DNA from: Apostichopus japonicus
Taxonomy: Eukaryota; Echinodermata; Holothuroidea; Aspidochirotida; Stichopodidae
Length of the DNA stretch: 32,500 nucleotides
Direction of reading: 5' to 3'
Assembly (NCBI RefSeq): GCF_037975245.1
Contig: NC_092583.1
Coordinates: forward strand, 11,016,264-11,048,763
Part shown: positions 1-9,601 of the stretch, piece after piece
Layout: each line of letters opens with the position of its first letter
Numbering within the stretch: the first letter of the stretch is position 1
Notes under the pieces: model-generated
The model's input: the letters and a program-made list of their open reading frames with translations, nothing else
What the model was told of the DNA's origin: nothing
Databases searched by the model: none
Position numbers and translations under genes: made by a program

Positions 1-2342
1 TCAACAAGGAAGTGACAGAAAATTTAAGCTTCATTGATTTTCGTCGAAAACGGTTGTTGGTTTTACTAATCTTGGCAGGCTATATGTGCAATACAAACGT
101 AACGATACCTTACACTTCCTTATCGTTGAACCATACATATAGTAAGAATCCTATACGCTACCGCTTTGGTACGTTATCAACGCAACTGTTATAGATAATT
201 TGTCAACATGGAACATGTATCATTCATCAGAACACGAAATATGAGAAGTTTGAGATATCGTTTCTTTCCTATCGGTAAAATCTGATGAGCCTTACAAAGA
301 TTATCATTCGATTGAGAGGGGAATTCTTCGTCGTTAACGTTATTAATTTCCCCTAAAATTTGCCAAAGAGGCATAAACATAAGGAACGTAAAGTCTCTTT
401 TTTTCAAGTTCTTAATGGTAACATATTTCACAGATTTTCTTCTGTAATTTATGAATATGCATGTGAAAGAATGTGTCATACATAAGTCAATGGAACATGG
501 AAGGCAATAGATACCTCAGAAAAGACGTGCAAACAAACCGCTAGCATGTCTGTGGCACGGTTATTATTAATGGACAATGACATCCACTACACTTGGTAAA
601 CACTATACTAGTATTAGATGTGGCAAACAGTGAAAACGTCGATAGATATTGTTATTTCTATTTCAAAACATCAGTTGGATTATTGCCGACTGATTTTTTT
701 CTCTCGAAATAACCAAACCTTACTCCTTCAAGCCTTTTGGAATATACTGCCCAATCAAACTCAATTGGCAGACCAAAAAAAAGTACTTTGTTTGTATAGG
801 TATTGTAAGCCTACATACTTTGGTACATTTTGGTACCTCAACTTACTACTTAGAGAGACAGTTTTACAATATATATTAGCCTGTATCTCGCATTTGTTTT
901 TATGCTCAGTCGGTTGATCCTAGATGATGGGGCAGGGCGGGCATATAGTAACGTCCTCATTTGGCTAAGGCAATCGTGAACTTCCTCCTGCTTTTGTACA
1001 GGCATTGCAATGTCATTGTTATCAGTAGGTTACGAATTGCAGGCATTGGATATTCGGGTCAGTGAATTTACATAACGTAGACCTATACGTGGTGCAGAAT
1101 GCATCAATGCCATATTAGTGATAAATATGTTTGCACTTCCTTCATAGGATTTGACTACCTAGTCCCGATAACAACTGGTAGTTTGTTCGTTGTATTGGTG
1201 CAATAAGCTCACATGATCATGTTGTATTATATAATTAGTATTAGACAGTTACAAGCACCAATAATACTTTCAAAAGCATCCGTATTTGACTGAAACTCTT
1301 TGACTTAAGTGGAGGAGTAAGAGGAGGAATGTATTACCCTTCAGTGCTTGCAAATTGACATATGTAGCATCCAGTATGTACTGAATGAAACCGAAAAGTG
1401 ATATATACTGTAAATGTTCGAAATAATGATGTCAACTCTATACGTGCCTACATGTTTGTTTTAGAGGGAGCTGGATTCGAGACCAGTGTATACACCTGCA
1501 TATACATTACGCTCAGTCTACAGACTTCAGTTAATAACTGAATTATTCAACTACCTTATATCAACTGTATATGGGAGTGACGAACTTAAATAAATAATAT
1601 AAATAATATAAAATAAATTGCAAACAGCTGTCAATACAACTGCAGTGCATATACAAGCGAATAATTTATTTGAAAGCGGCTGTTGTCAATCAATTGTTGA
1701 AAACTTCAAGAACCTCATCACTTTAAATAGTTGCAACATTATGTGCAAAGTTTAGTCAAAAACTGTATTGTAAAAGGAATCGATCAACTGTAAATACATG
1801 AAATTAAGAAGTTAATTTGAAATATTGAAGTGAAAATGACCTTTTTCTATATGTCAACTGCCCATCACCTCTGTATGTAGAGCTTAATTTTAAATAGGTT
1901 GCCAAATCAAAACTTAAATAGCTGTTGACCAACTTTATACGGAAGAAAAGAACTTTATTGTAAATAGCTGTAGATCAACTTTTTTGTTTGTTTCTTAATA
2001 GTTGTCGACCAACCGTATAATTAAGAGAATAACGTACAATAGCTGATTTTCTTCATATTCAGGTTTTACTTTTCACGGAATAAACCGAACATCTTACTTG
2101 AAATATGTTGTTCGTCATAGGAGTTCCATATGAAGGATTTTCGTGAGATCCAACGTTAAGCGTTCATAGGAAAGCCTTATAGGTGCACTTACTGTGTTTA
2201 TTAATACAATAAAAACTTGAATTGAAGTTTAAAGTAAATGTGATGACATTAATAAACAAACAGACTGGGTAATTTCTCTCCAAGCTTGTATCAGATGATG
2301 AAAGCTATACAAAAGAAACAAACGGCCTTAATTGTATAGATC

Positions 2343-2402
2343 TATATGTTAGAAGTATATGATAGAAGTATATGTTAGAAGTATATGTTAGAAGTATATG
2401 TT
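2343..2402. repeat. 13-bp minisatellite, copy A, left part
   Basis: Tandem repeats of about 13 bp (unit TATATGTTAGAAG with variants). The array is interrupted by the element at 2404-2869 and resumes at about 2870-2960. The same minisatellite lies at the matching place in copy B (11748-11945), so the array predates the segmental duplication. Confidence 0.85.
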
Positions 2403-2403
2403 A

Positions 2404-2869
2404 TTATACAAATAATGAATGGTTATGAGAGCAATAGTGCAAATATTTCATGAGTTGAAAGATGGAATGTTCCATTCAACGAGGCGCAGCCGTGTTGAAT
2501 GGAACAAATTACATCTTTCAACGAATGAAGTATTTGCACTTTTGCACGAATAAAAACCATTCATTATTTGTTTTATACAACACCTTCAAAATTGGATATT
2601 TCCATTGCTCTCATAGAGCGGATTTTTGTTAGAGTAACACTACCATCGGTGTGTGTAACTCATGTTGTATTAAGATGGGTAAAATGCACTCATGCAACAG
2701 ATTGTTTTGAACAGACAGGTTTCTCTGCTCTCTTACCATTCAAAAAAAGTGCTACCAAAAAAGTATAACCCATGGTTCTATTTTATATAATAGAATATAG
2801 CGGATTTTGCATGCAATCAACGAGCAATTGGCCAATCAAATGACCAGAATACAATTAGGTGTTGTATAA
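2404..2869. mobile_element. Inserted foldback/MITE-like element with short TIRs
   Basis: This block of about 466 bp interrupts the minisatellite in copy A and is absent from copy B. Its ends are inverted: TTATACAA at 2404-2411 and TTGTATAA at 2862-2869. A related inverted pair, TATACAACACCT (about 2574) and AGGTGTTGTATA (about 2857), lies inside. The left part is a long hairpin (2409-2570). There is no credible coding sequence, so it would be non-autonomous. The target-site duplication cannot be told apart from the surrounding minisatellite (AAGTATATGTT occurs on both sides). The superfamily is not determined. Confidence 0.65.
2409..2570. repeat. Long imperfect hairpin (about 80-bp arms)
   Basis: The left arm starts CAAATAATGAATGGTT (2409) and the right arm ends AACCATTCATTATTTG (2570). 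Also paired are GTGCAAATA (2438) with TATTTGCAC (2531), TTGAAAGATG (2455) with CATCTTTCAA (2513), and GTTCCATTCAAC (2469) with GTTGAATGGAAC (2495). The loop is GC-rich, around AGGCGCAGCC. By eye the arms are about 80 percent complementary. This is the core of the inserted foldback element. Confidence 0.8.
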
Positions 2870-2960
2870 AAGTATATGTTTGATGTAAATATGTTAGATG
2901 TATATATGTTAGATTTATAAATGTAAGAAGTATATGTTAGAAGTATATGTTAGAAGTATA
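2870..2960. repeat. 13-bp minisatellite, copy A, right part
   Basis: This continues the TATATGTTAGAAG-type array after the foldback element. Units are degenerate, including TATATGTTTGATG and TATATGTTAGATT forms. It ends before the TTTAGCTGTTGATTTTG block shared with copy B. Confidence 0.8.
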
Positions 2961-3400
2961 ATCAAGCATATTTAGCTGTTGATTTTGTTTCATGTTTGGT
3001 GAACAGGGTAGTCAGATGACACATTCAACTCAGATAATGTTTTATGCGGTGTTTTGTTTTTGTTTTATTGAGTAGCGTTTTTGTTCCCTTTTGAGAACTA
3101 ATAAAGCATACGTTGTTGGTAGTAGAAGTATGCATCGACTCATTGAATATTTATTATTGTCATGTCTTAGATGGAGAGAAAGGCGTTCTCTAAACATGTA
3201 ACATTTTTAAATATATATATAACGTCCATAGTTTGAATGTATTTATCATAAGATCACATGTCCATGTCTTTCTCCTCGGTCAGAGCATGTTCGTTGTAAC
3301 AAGAAGGATTTAACATTTGATTTCCCAGCTTCTAAAGACGTTTCTCTTCCTTAATTCGTTAGATATTTTCAAGAAACGATTATGCGTCAATATATTTCTA

Positions 3401-5023
3401 CATGTCCTATATATTTATTCATCATTACCTTCTAACGGTGTGTTTTATAGAAGGTTGGATTTCTAGTAAGTTTTACTGCGATTGAGTTGTGTATAGGCGT
3501 TGATCCTCCTAAGTTGCATCTATTTATGGAGTTCTTAGATGTTGAGGCATTGGCTTACGGACGGGATGTTGGCAATTGAAATAATTTCCTATTCGACAGG
3601 CTTTTGTTTGTATAATGCATCAAGTTTGGCAAATTTTTATTCAAAGCGTATATGCACATTGCGTGTACCGAGTATATTAACTTGTACATATATCAATCTA
3701 ACAGCACGTACTTTGGCAGAATAGTTGGCTACATGAGAGAGAGAACAAACCAATGTGAAGACAACATGCATGCTGCGTAGACCTATAACGTTTAAAAGCC
3801 TTTCTAGGGCTAAGACGAGAGTCGCCTATAGTGGTATTATAAAGTCTATACAGTAATATCATATCATCCCTTGATGAATTTTTGCGTTTTTTCCTTTTAT
3901 TTTGCGAGATTTATGCCGTTTATTTGTAAGTGGCAACACGACCTGGAAGGTTAAGGGGACTCCTATGACGGGATGTTCTTTTAATTGGTCAAATTGAAAG
4001 AACACTAGCAAGAAATAACTCTTAACTAGAAATTTGCCACAACCAAAACTGGAGCAAAGAAATTTCCAACTTACCTCCAAGCACCCAGGCTCGTCGAGAT
4101 CGAATACTCGCGTCTGTAATCTAATTGTTTTAAACAGAGTAAAATTAAGGACATGTAAGATACAATATCTTAGCTAATTCTTTATGATCATGCGTGAGAA
4201 ACCGTAGTAAATATCTTCCAGGAAAGCATTAAAATATGTCTGCAACATTAAATATATTCCAGACTATTACATAAACGAGGACACTATGTCAGAGAAGTTC
4301 TAAAAACGAATGGTAAAAATGAATGAAATTTAATGCCCTTGAGGTCTGGAAGGAACTCAAAGCACGTGATGCGTTCACGTGCTTCACGCTTTATAATTAT
4401 AGATCGCTCTGACCCTATTATAGCTGAACTCTGACCAATGCACGTTTCTTCAGGCGGAACTATACACAACACAATAATGCCATCGACGACGTTGGCAAGC
4501 CCAAAGTAACCACCAATTGAATATTTTGCAGATTAAACAACCATTCTATTATAATCTTCTTAAAGCAAAGGAAATGATAGTCTTCTGAGAAGATTATAGA
4601 ATCATTTAAAGGAATAAACGTAGAGCGGTAAACGCATAAACATGGTAGCCTATTTGCAAAGCAGTAGTCTCATAGAACACATATGATGCTGTTGTAAAAT
4701 GGCATTAAGATGACATCAATGAAAGGCATCAACTAAATAGGTTGACAAAAGTCAAAAGTACCATCGTATGGTAATGTACGAGCCGTTTGAAAGGCATGTA
4801 GCACGAATTAGTATATGATGATCTCTGGGTGTTAAATTATAATACAACAGCAACATATATGTTTGCATCAGTTAGGTGACACACTAGCCTACTTTAACGA
4901 CACAGTATGGACTCATCTTTCACAATGATCATATATGGTGTTACATATGATGTTCTATGGAAGTCAACAAAGGTGGTCATTATAACGGTCATACACAGAT
5001 TTGCTTTTACTTCCTGTAAACTA
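3401..5023. other. Non-coding stretch, no gene recognised
   Basis: Unique AT-rich sequence between duplication copy A and the candidate promoter. Open frames here are short and have no recognisable domain. The only structure noted is a small stem at 4551-4560 (ATAATCTTCT) and 4588-4597 (AGAAGATTAT). No tRNA, transposon end or exon could be supported. Confidence 0.6.
4551..4597. repeat. Short perfect inverted repeat (10-bp stem, 27-nt loop)
   Basis: ATAATCTTCT at 4551-4560 is perfectly complementary to AGAAGATTAT at 4588-4597. It could be a remnant of a small foldback element or chance in AT-rich DNA. No flanking duplication was seen. Confidence 0.45.
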
Positions 5024-5055
5024 TATATAACTACATCTGAACGTTACGAGTCAGT
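5024..5055 (+). promoter_or_regulatory. Candidate TATA box plus initiator upstream of the Ig receptor
   Basis: TATATAA lies at 5024-5030 and a TCAGT initiator at 5051-5055. The likely +1 adenine at 5053 is 29 bases from the first TATA base, which is the normal core-promoter spacing. It faces the Ig receptor gene 1.6 kb downstream, and a GTAAGT donor follows at 5142. This is pattern-based inference, and such motifs also occur by chance in AT-rich DNA. Confidence 0.4.
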
Positions 5056-5141
5056 GAATTGAGTACTTTGGGAGTGCAAATATTGGTACGCTTGTATAAC
5101 TGTAGGTAACAAACCTATATGGCAGACGGAAATGCGCTTGT
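5053..5141 (+). other. Candidate first exon of the Ig receptor transcript
   Basis: The interval runs from the predicted +1 to a consensus donor (GT at 5142, read as GTAAGT). It holds an ATG at 5119 in a weak context, followed by 23 nt of open frame. Joined to the acceptor at 6651/6652, that frame continues in phase into the receptor: codon GT|C, then AGT TCA and so on to the ATG at 6674. This would add about 14 residues before the signal peptide. Unspliced, the frame stops at once (TAA, 5143). The in-phase join has a one-in-three probability by chance, so this is only a hypothesis. Confidence 0.3.
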
Positions 5142-5734
5142 GTAAGTGTCCTCAACTACATGCCTTTGTAAACTTAACGATTGATACTCTGTCAGCAATA
5201 CTAACATAAATTCAGTTTTATTGCATCTCTTTCGTTGGAACGTAAATCAAGTATTCAGTACAAGAGATCCAGTTTTGAATCAAGCCAGTTCGTGAATTTG
5301 TGTTAGAGACAACTCTCTAGAAGGTAAAGGTTTGTTTCTAATTTGCTGATATTGTGTTCTACAGTTTTGTTTTTGTCTGATGGTATACTTATTATAGAGG
5401 AAACATTCGAGCATCGAACCACACTTCCATAATACCAATTGGACATCCAAATCAAAAACATCACCACGTACCACGGATATTATATACAGAAATTACATAG
5501 TGAAACTAGTTCATGCAACAGCAGAGTAGCTCATAACAGATCCAAAAGTTTAAAGGCTCTCGTCAACTCATTTCGCCTCTTCACTGTTAATGTAACAGTA
5601 ATGTTAAATCGAAATGTGTGTTATCCTCCCAGGACTATCTATATACTTTACACTTAATCTAATGGCTTACACAACGACACTGAGCTGAATTGTTTACTGT
5701 TTCAAATCTAACAAAAAGTTACCATTTCTGGAAA

Positions 5735-5941
5735 ATGAGTTCCTTTTCGTTTTATGTTGGTTACAATCTCAACGTGCTATTGACCTCTGACATGCAATGT
5801 TCTGGTCACACAATAGCTATAGTTGATAGATGCACTACATTATATAATTTATTATACATCGCCATCAATTTGAGAAATCCACTTCATGATACGTCACTGC
5901 AATTATTATTTTGTTTCTTTCAGCAATGTGCAGCTACTTAA
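5735..5941 (+). pseudogene. Possible relic 1 of an Ig-receptor paralogue (5' end only)
   Basis: An ATG at 5735 opens a short hydrophobic stretch. At 5794-5815 follows MQCSGHTIAI, which resembles SQCSAQTVSL at the signal-peptide/Ig1 junction of the intact receptor (about 6752) and SQCSGHTVSL-like coding in relic 2. After about 5815 the similarity is lost, with no Ig cysteine framework, and the frame ends at 5941. I read it as a decayed, truncated duplicate of the receptor's 5' end. The matching stretch is short, about ten residues, so chance similarity is not excluded. Confidence 0.35.
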
Positions 5942-6075
5942 GTTCATTGTTGCAGGTGTGAATACTTCCTCAAGAATATCCGTATTTAACGGTCACTGGG
6001 AAGGTTTTCCGCATGTATAATATTCGTTTATTCAACTCTACCTAAATTGCAAGAATGAATTTTATTGGAGGATCA

Positions 6076-6327
6076 ATGGTTTTCTATGAACTGCTGCTCT
6101 TTTAGAATCAGTGTTCTGGACACACAGTATCTCTGTTTACAATATTGGACGATATTATATCAGTTGGAGAATCGGTTTCGCTACGATGTACAGTGTCAAA
6201 TACGAATCCAAAGGAGGATAACATCAATATGGTGATATTAGATGAAATGGTCAAAAATATACCATTCAGTACTTACCCACCCTGTTCCTGTTATTTACAT
6301 GGAACAAGCCGAACATTTGATCATTAG
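6076..6327 (+). pseudogene. Relic 2: truncated Ig-receptor paralogue with in-frame stop
   Basis: An ATG at 6076 begins MVFYELLLF and is followed by TAG at 6103. The same frame then continues with QCSGHTVSLFTILDD, ISVGESVSLRCTVS and NPKEDNINMVILDEM. These align without gaps to the start of Ig domain 1 of the intact gene (QCSAQTVSLFTNFND, LAGEFISLQCSVS, KPEDDITMVITDE at 6753-6886). Homology stops at about 6250, before the second Ig cysteine, and the frame ends at 6327. The TAG lies in CTGCTGCTCTTTTAG, which also resembles a splice acceptor, so a cassette exon is the alternative. The intact gene has no intron at that point, which favours a pseudogene. Confidence 0.7.
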
Positions 6328-6632
6328 TCTTAACCGTATGCACCGTAACTTCTTAAAGCTTCACAAAGTTACCTCAAACCTGACAATAGTCGTGTAGTGC
6401 ACTCCATACCATATTCAGGTATATACTACTGTTTTCTAGCGGAAGTGGGAAAATCTTTTTGATTTAGAGAAATCGTATTCGTGTTATTTTTTGTTTTTGT
6501 AATACTAAATATCTATCTGAGAACTGTACAGCCGCAAATTTCATATAAATTGGTAAACATGACCGTTGTGAATCATCTTCGAAAACAAAACCGTATGCAT
6601 GTTGTTGTTGTAGCTATACGGTTAGGACCTCT

Positions 6633-6651
6633 TGCTTGTTTCTGTTTGTAG
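6633..6651 (+). other. Candidate 3' splice acceptor before the Ig receptor start
   Basis: The pyrimidine-rich run TGCTTGTTTCTGTTTGTAG ends at 6651, 22 bases before the first ATG of the receptor. The frame upstream of that ATG has no other ATG and closes at TAG 6623-6625. The acceptor suggests that everything left of 6652 is intron and that the transcript has at least one upstream exon. Confidence 0.5.
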
Positions 6652-6673
6652 CAGTTCACGTATTGAAGCCAAA

Positions 6674-8044
6674 ATGGTTTATCTTCGTTGGGTATTGCTT
6701 TTCGTTCCGTTACTTGCTTATTTCTTTCATCTATTGCTTGTTTTTGAGAGTCAGTGTTCTGCGCAGACAGTGTCTCTGTTTACAAACTTCAACGATATTG
6801 TATTAGCTGGAGAATTTATATCACTGCAATGTTCAGTGTCAGACTCGAAACCAGAAGATGACATCACCATGGTGATAACAGATGAAACGGGACAAGAGTT
6901 AACGTCAGGTTCAGCGGGACTGGACGATGCTACAGTTTACACCGAACAAACTGCTCCATATAATATTAGTACTAACCAGACATTCTTTTGCGACGTAATT
7001 TGGGTAGACTTTACTGCTTCTACAAACCTGTCCATATCAACACTACCAATTGATCAGACATATTGTACTACAAATTACACGTATGGTATCATTGTTGGAC
7101 AAACTGTGACTTTAACATGTTATAAGTCTACGTCAGTTTTAGCTTCCATTAGCTGGAGTTCAGATAGTGATATGATATTCGATGAAACGACAGGTTTTGT
7201 AAGGACAATGACACGGTATAACAGGATAAATGTACAACCATCTTTAAGTCAAAATGGCACTGTGTTTACATGTGAACGTGATGGCGTAGCACCAGTAGCA
7301 CCCGATAAAGACCGGTGTTCTGTCGGTCCTATTAATGTTTACGAGGAACTGATTATTTTCATTGATCCAATAATTACTACAACTGATCCAGCTGTACTGT
7401 ATCCAGGACAAGCAAAAATTTATACATGCTCATCTTTACCAACTTCATCTGTGCAGTGGTCCATTCCGAAGAAATTGGAGGATTCTGGTATTGAGTTGTC
7501 TGTGGTAGGATCAATGATAACAGTGCGTGTTACAACTAATACAACATTCATAGGTGATGTGCGTCTGAATTGTTCTGCTAACATCCTTGATCACACAACT
7601 GTAGCAAGCATCACGTTAGCAATTAGCCCTCTGGAATTACCAACAACACCAGCCTCAAACACAGTTTCAAGTAAACCACCTGGTAATCAATTTCCTGTTG
7701 TTTCGTTAATCCCTGTCATAGGGTTTCTCTTATTTGCGTTGTCAATAATATTGGTTCTACTTTACCGGAAACGTAGACATACCGATTCTGAGTTAAATTC
7801 CAAATCTATTGCTAATGTAACCTCTTCGGTGAATGTAGCATACGATTATTGCGATATTAACACCGATAGTGTAGCTAGAACCGTTACTTCTAGAGTAATC
7901 ATATATGAAAACGTGACGGTAGCCTACGAAATTCCAGATGCACGAAGCACGAGGACAATTATTGACGAAGAAGAGAATGAGTCAGTATATTATAACAATC
8001 TACAAAAGTTTAATTTTGGGACATATGGGCAAAAAAGGGAGTAA
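6674..8044 (+). CDS. Ig-superfamily type I membrane receptor with ITIM-like tail
   Basis: This 456-residue protein is encoded in one exon. The start at 6674 is the first ATG of the frame and has a strong AAAATGG context. Residues 1-30 are a hydrophobic signal peptide. Three Ig-like domains follow. Ig1 spans about 31-125 (Cys53/Cys106, no strand-C Trp). Ig2 spans about 129-226 (Cys149/Cys200, Trp161, extra Cys131 and Cys215). Ig3 spans about 230-322 (Cys252/Cys300, Trp262). Seven extracellular N-glycosylation sequons are visible: N97, N101, N118, N134, N194, N289 and N299. A Thr/Ser/Pro stalk leads to a transmembrane helix (341-363), a YRKRRH stop-transfer motif and a 93-residue tail. The tail has two ITIM-type motifs, IIYENV (409-414) and VYYNNL (438-443), plus YEIP (418-421) and an acidic DEEENE stretch. 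Known biology: phosphorylated ITIMs recruit SH2 phosphatases, and YxN sites recruit Grb2. Inference: an inhibitory or adhesion-type immune receptor. The ligand and orthologue are unknown. Encoding three Ig domains without introns is unusual. Two truncated relatives lie upstream. Confidence 0.9.
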   Translation: MVYLRWVLLFVPLLAYFFHLLLVFESQCSAQTVSLFTNFNDIVLAGEFISLQCSVSDSKPEDDITMVITDETGQELTSGSAGLDDATVYTEQTAPYNISTNQTFFCDVIWVDFTASTNLSISTLPIDQTYCTTNYTYGIIVGQTVTLTCYKSTSVLASISWSSDSDMIFDETTGFVRTMTRYNRINVQPSLSQNGTVFTCERDGVAPVAPDKDRCSVGPINVYEELIIFIDPIITTTDPAVLYPGQAKIYTCSSLPTSSVQWSIPKKLEDSGIELSVVGSMITVRVTTNTTFIGDVRLNCSANILDHTTVASITLAISPLELPTTPASNTVSSKPPGNQFPVVSLIPVIGFLLFALSIILVLLYRKRRHTDSELNSKSIANVTSSVNVAYDYCDINTDSVARTVTSRVIIYENVTVAYEIPDARSTRTIIDEEENESVYYNNLQKFNFGTYGQKRE

Positions 8045-8207
8045 TCCGGGAAACTTTGAGAATTCAGCTGTGGTAAAAGCACAAACTACGATGAATGCAA
8101 TTTAAAATCAATTTCTTATGTAGCAGGTAGGAAAATGTGTTTGGTCTCATACCAGAACAATTATATTTGTTTATATGAAACAATTATCATAATTAATTCA
8201 TATATTG

Positions 8208-8310
8208 CTGGATAGCTACGTTGGTAGAGCGCTGTACTAGTAACCAATAGGTCAATCTCGTTCTATCTCGATTCTCGTTCTAGCCATAAATTTCGTTGCT
8301 CTTTTCTACG
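8208..8310 (+). repeat. Degenerate tRNA-derived SINE (tRNA-Thr-like head)
   Basis: TAGCTACGTTGGTAGAGCG at 8213-8231 matches the tRNA D-arm/A-box (usual TAGCTCAGTTGG) with two swapped bases. It is followed by a CTAGTAA anticodon-loop-like heptamer (AGT) and a decayed B-box around CGATTC (8269). The anticodon and acceptor stems do not pair, so it is not a working tRNA. A non-tRNA tail (CCATAAATTTCGTTGCTC) follows, as in tRNA-head SINEs. It lies in the presumed 3' flank of the receptor gene. Confidence 0.55.
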
Positions 8311-8600
8311 TTATAATTTAATCAGAAATAACTGTTTACCAAATGTAACCCGACGTAAAAAAACTTTTTTTTTTAAGCAGGTGCAGTTTAGCAGTACGTA
8401 GACTTGGAAGAGATATTCCATTGTTTTACGTTAATAGCTTAACAAATAAGATGAAACTTTTCTGCATCTTTTGGCCAAAATATGTTCTTATAGGATTTGT
8501 CCTGTATGAAAAGCTTTAATTTTAATATGTCGAATAGGGTGATGAATTACTTTAAGTGTATTTATGATATATATTTATTAGTCTTTAGTAAACAGGACTA

Positions 8601-8606
8601 ATTAAA
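8601..8606 (+). terminator. Possible poly(A) signal (ATTAAA) of the Ig receptor
   Basis: ATTAAA, the commonest variant of the polyadenylation hexamer, is about 560 bases after the receptor stop codon and is followed by T/G-rich sequence. I found no AATAAA in this 3' flank that I could defend. A weak call: such hexamers are frequent in AT-rich DNA. Confidence 0.22.
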
Positions 8607-8630
8607 TGTTCTCAGCCTGTATAAGAAAGT

Positions 8631-9601
8631 TTATTTTCATTCTCTTCAGTCGGATCAGGTTTCATCGTTTGACTGGCATATCCAGTGCCCTGGCAGTATT
8701 TCTATACATTAAATTCTTTATCGTACAAAAAGAAAGTGATATCTTTTGTTCTTCTTTTAAGAATTCATTTTCTTAGCTGTGGAAAAGCAGCAATATTTCC
8801 TACTGTTTCAATTTTGATAGTTTTGCAAAAACGTATCTATAAAAAACTTGAACCTTGCAGAATCGGTCTAAACAAATTCAGAGAATCCTGCGACGCTCAG
8901 AATTTGAAGCTGGTCATTATGGTAACGCTCACTATTGTACACCATTGATAATTTGTGCGAAAATGGTACTGAAATTGTCGTCCAACCTTATACCATTGGT
9001 GATGATGCAACTAAACTCGTAGGTTGAATGTGCATTTGTCACCAAAAGGTGGCACCATAACATGATTGGACATGCACGTTTCCAAAGGCCGAGGAGGTGG
9101 TAGGGTTGGGGGGGGGGGTGTAAAGTGTTTTGTGCTCGTGTGTGGCCTTGTGTATATGTGTGAGCAACGTCCGAAACAGCTCAGTGCTCATTAGTACGGC
9201 GGATGTTCTTGATGCGCATTGTGCGTGAGCCTCACCATGGGATATAGGCCGTGAATTAGGATTTATAGGGTCAAGGGTAAGAGGTAGAAAAACAACAAAA
9301 CAATGACTAATACGCTTGTACCAAAATGAAGAATTGTGAAACAATACCAAACTCACGTTGGATATTAGACACCCGGTTCATGGGACACTTGTTAATATTG
9401 GTCAAAAAGGTCATATGAATGGAATAGACTGTCGTCGTGTGTGGTGATGTTTAGTTTTCCATTCAAACCAAGTCATAGGAAGGTTATACATTCAAACGTA
9501 AAAAATCGCTGATTATTTTTAACCTGTGACTAATCTTTGTCTAATACGCCTGAGTGTATCCGCAAATAAAATAGTTTACTCGATTTGAATGAGGCATGCT
9601 G
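8631..9601. other. Non-coding stretch, no gene recognised
   Basis: Separates the receptor's 3' flank from duplication copy B. It contains an 11-base G run (9108-9118) preceded by GGAGGTGGTAGGG-like purine-rich sequence, which is G-quadruplex-prone. Open frames are under about 105 codons and have no recognisable domain. Confidence 0.55.

Larger units (their letters stand above)
1..3400. repeat. Segmental duplication, copy A (direct copy of 9602-12420)
   Basis: The window opens inside a segment that recurs in the same orientation from about 9602. Shared blocks keep the same order: TCAACAAGGAAGTGACAGA (1 and 9602), the AACGTAACGATACCTTACAC block (98 and 9708), GGCAATCGTGAACTTCC-like sequence (969 and 10503), the 13 bp minisatellite, and the AACGTCCATAGTTTGAATG block (3221 and 12198). 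Similarity fades near 3400, after the ATTCGTTAGATA block. The left border is not visible because copy A starts at base 1. No open frame is conserved between the copies, so the segment is probably non-coding. It differs from copy B by an inserted foldback element (2404-2869) and by lacking the GGA expansion. Its locus at about 1308-1330 has only a few GGA units. Confidence 0.88.

Noticed and set aside
1-3400. Coding gene inside the duplicated segment
   Set aside because: Frames such as 618-917 and 10085-10408 are not conserved between the copies, so neither looks like a gene.
4070-4080. Minus-strand splice donor (GGAG|GTAAGT) implying an exon
   Set aside because: A single consensus match is expected by chance in a window this size, and no coding potential adjoins it.
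6632-6673. Extended N-terminus of the Ig receptor starting at 6632
   Set aside because: It would need a TTG start and runs across a polypyrimidine acceptor. The first ATG is at 6674 with a strong context.
7880-8010. Canonical ITAM in the receptor tail
   Set aside because: An ITAM needs two YxxI/L units 6-8 residues apart. YENV and YEIP are too close and YEIP lacks the +3 hydrophobic residue, while YENV and YNNL are too far apart. ITIM-like is the better description.
8211-8285. Functional tRNA-Thr (AGT) gene
   Set aside because: The D-arm is convincing, but the anticodon stem (CTGTA against CCAAT) and acceptor ends do not pair and the B-box is decayed. It fits a SINE head better.
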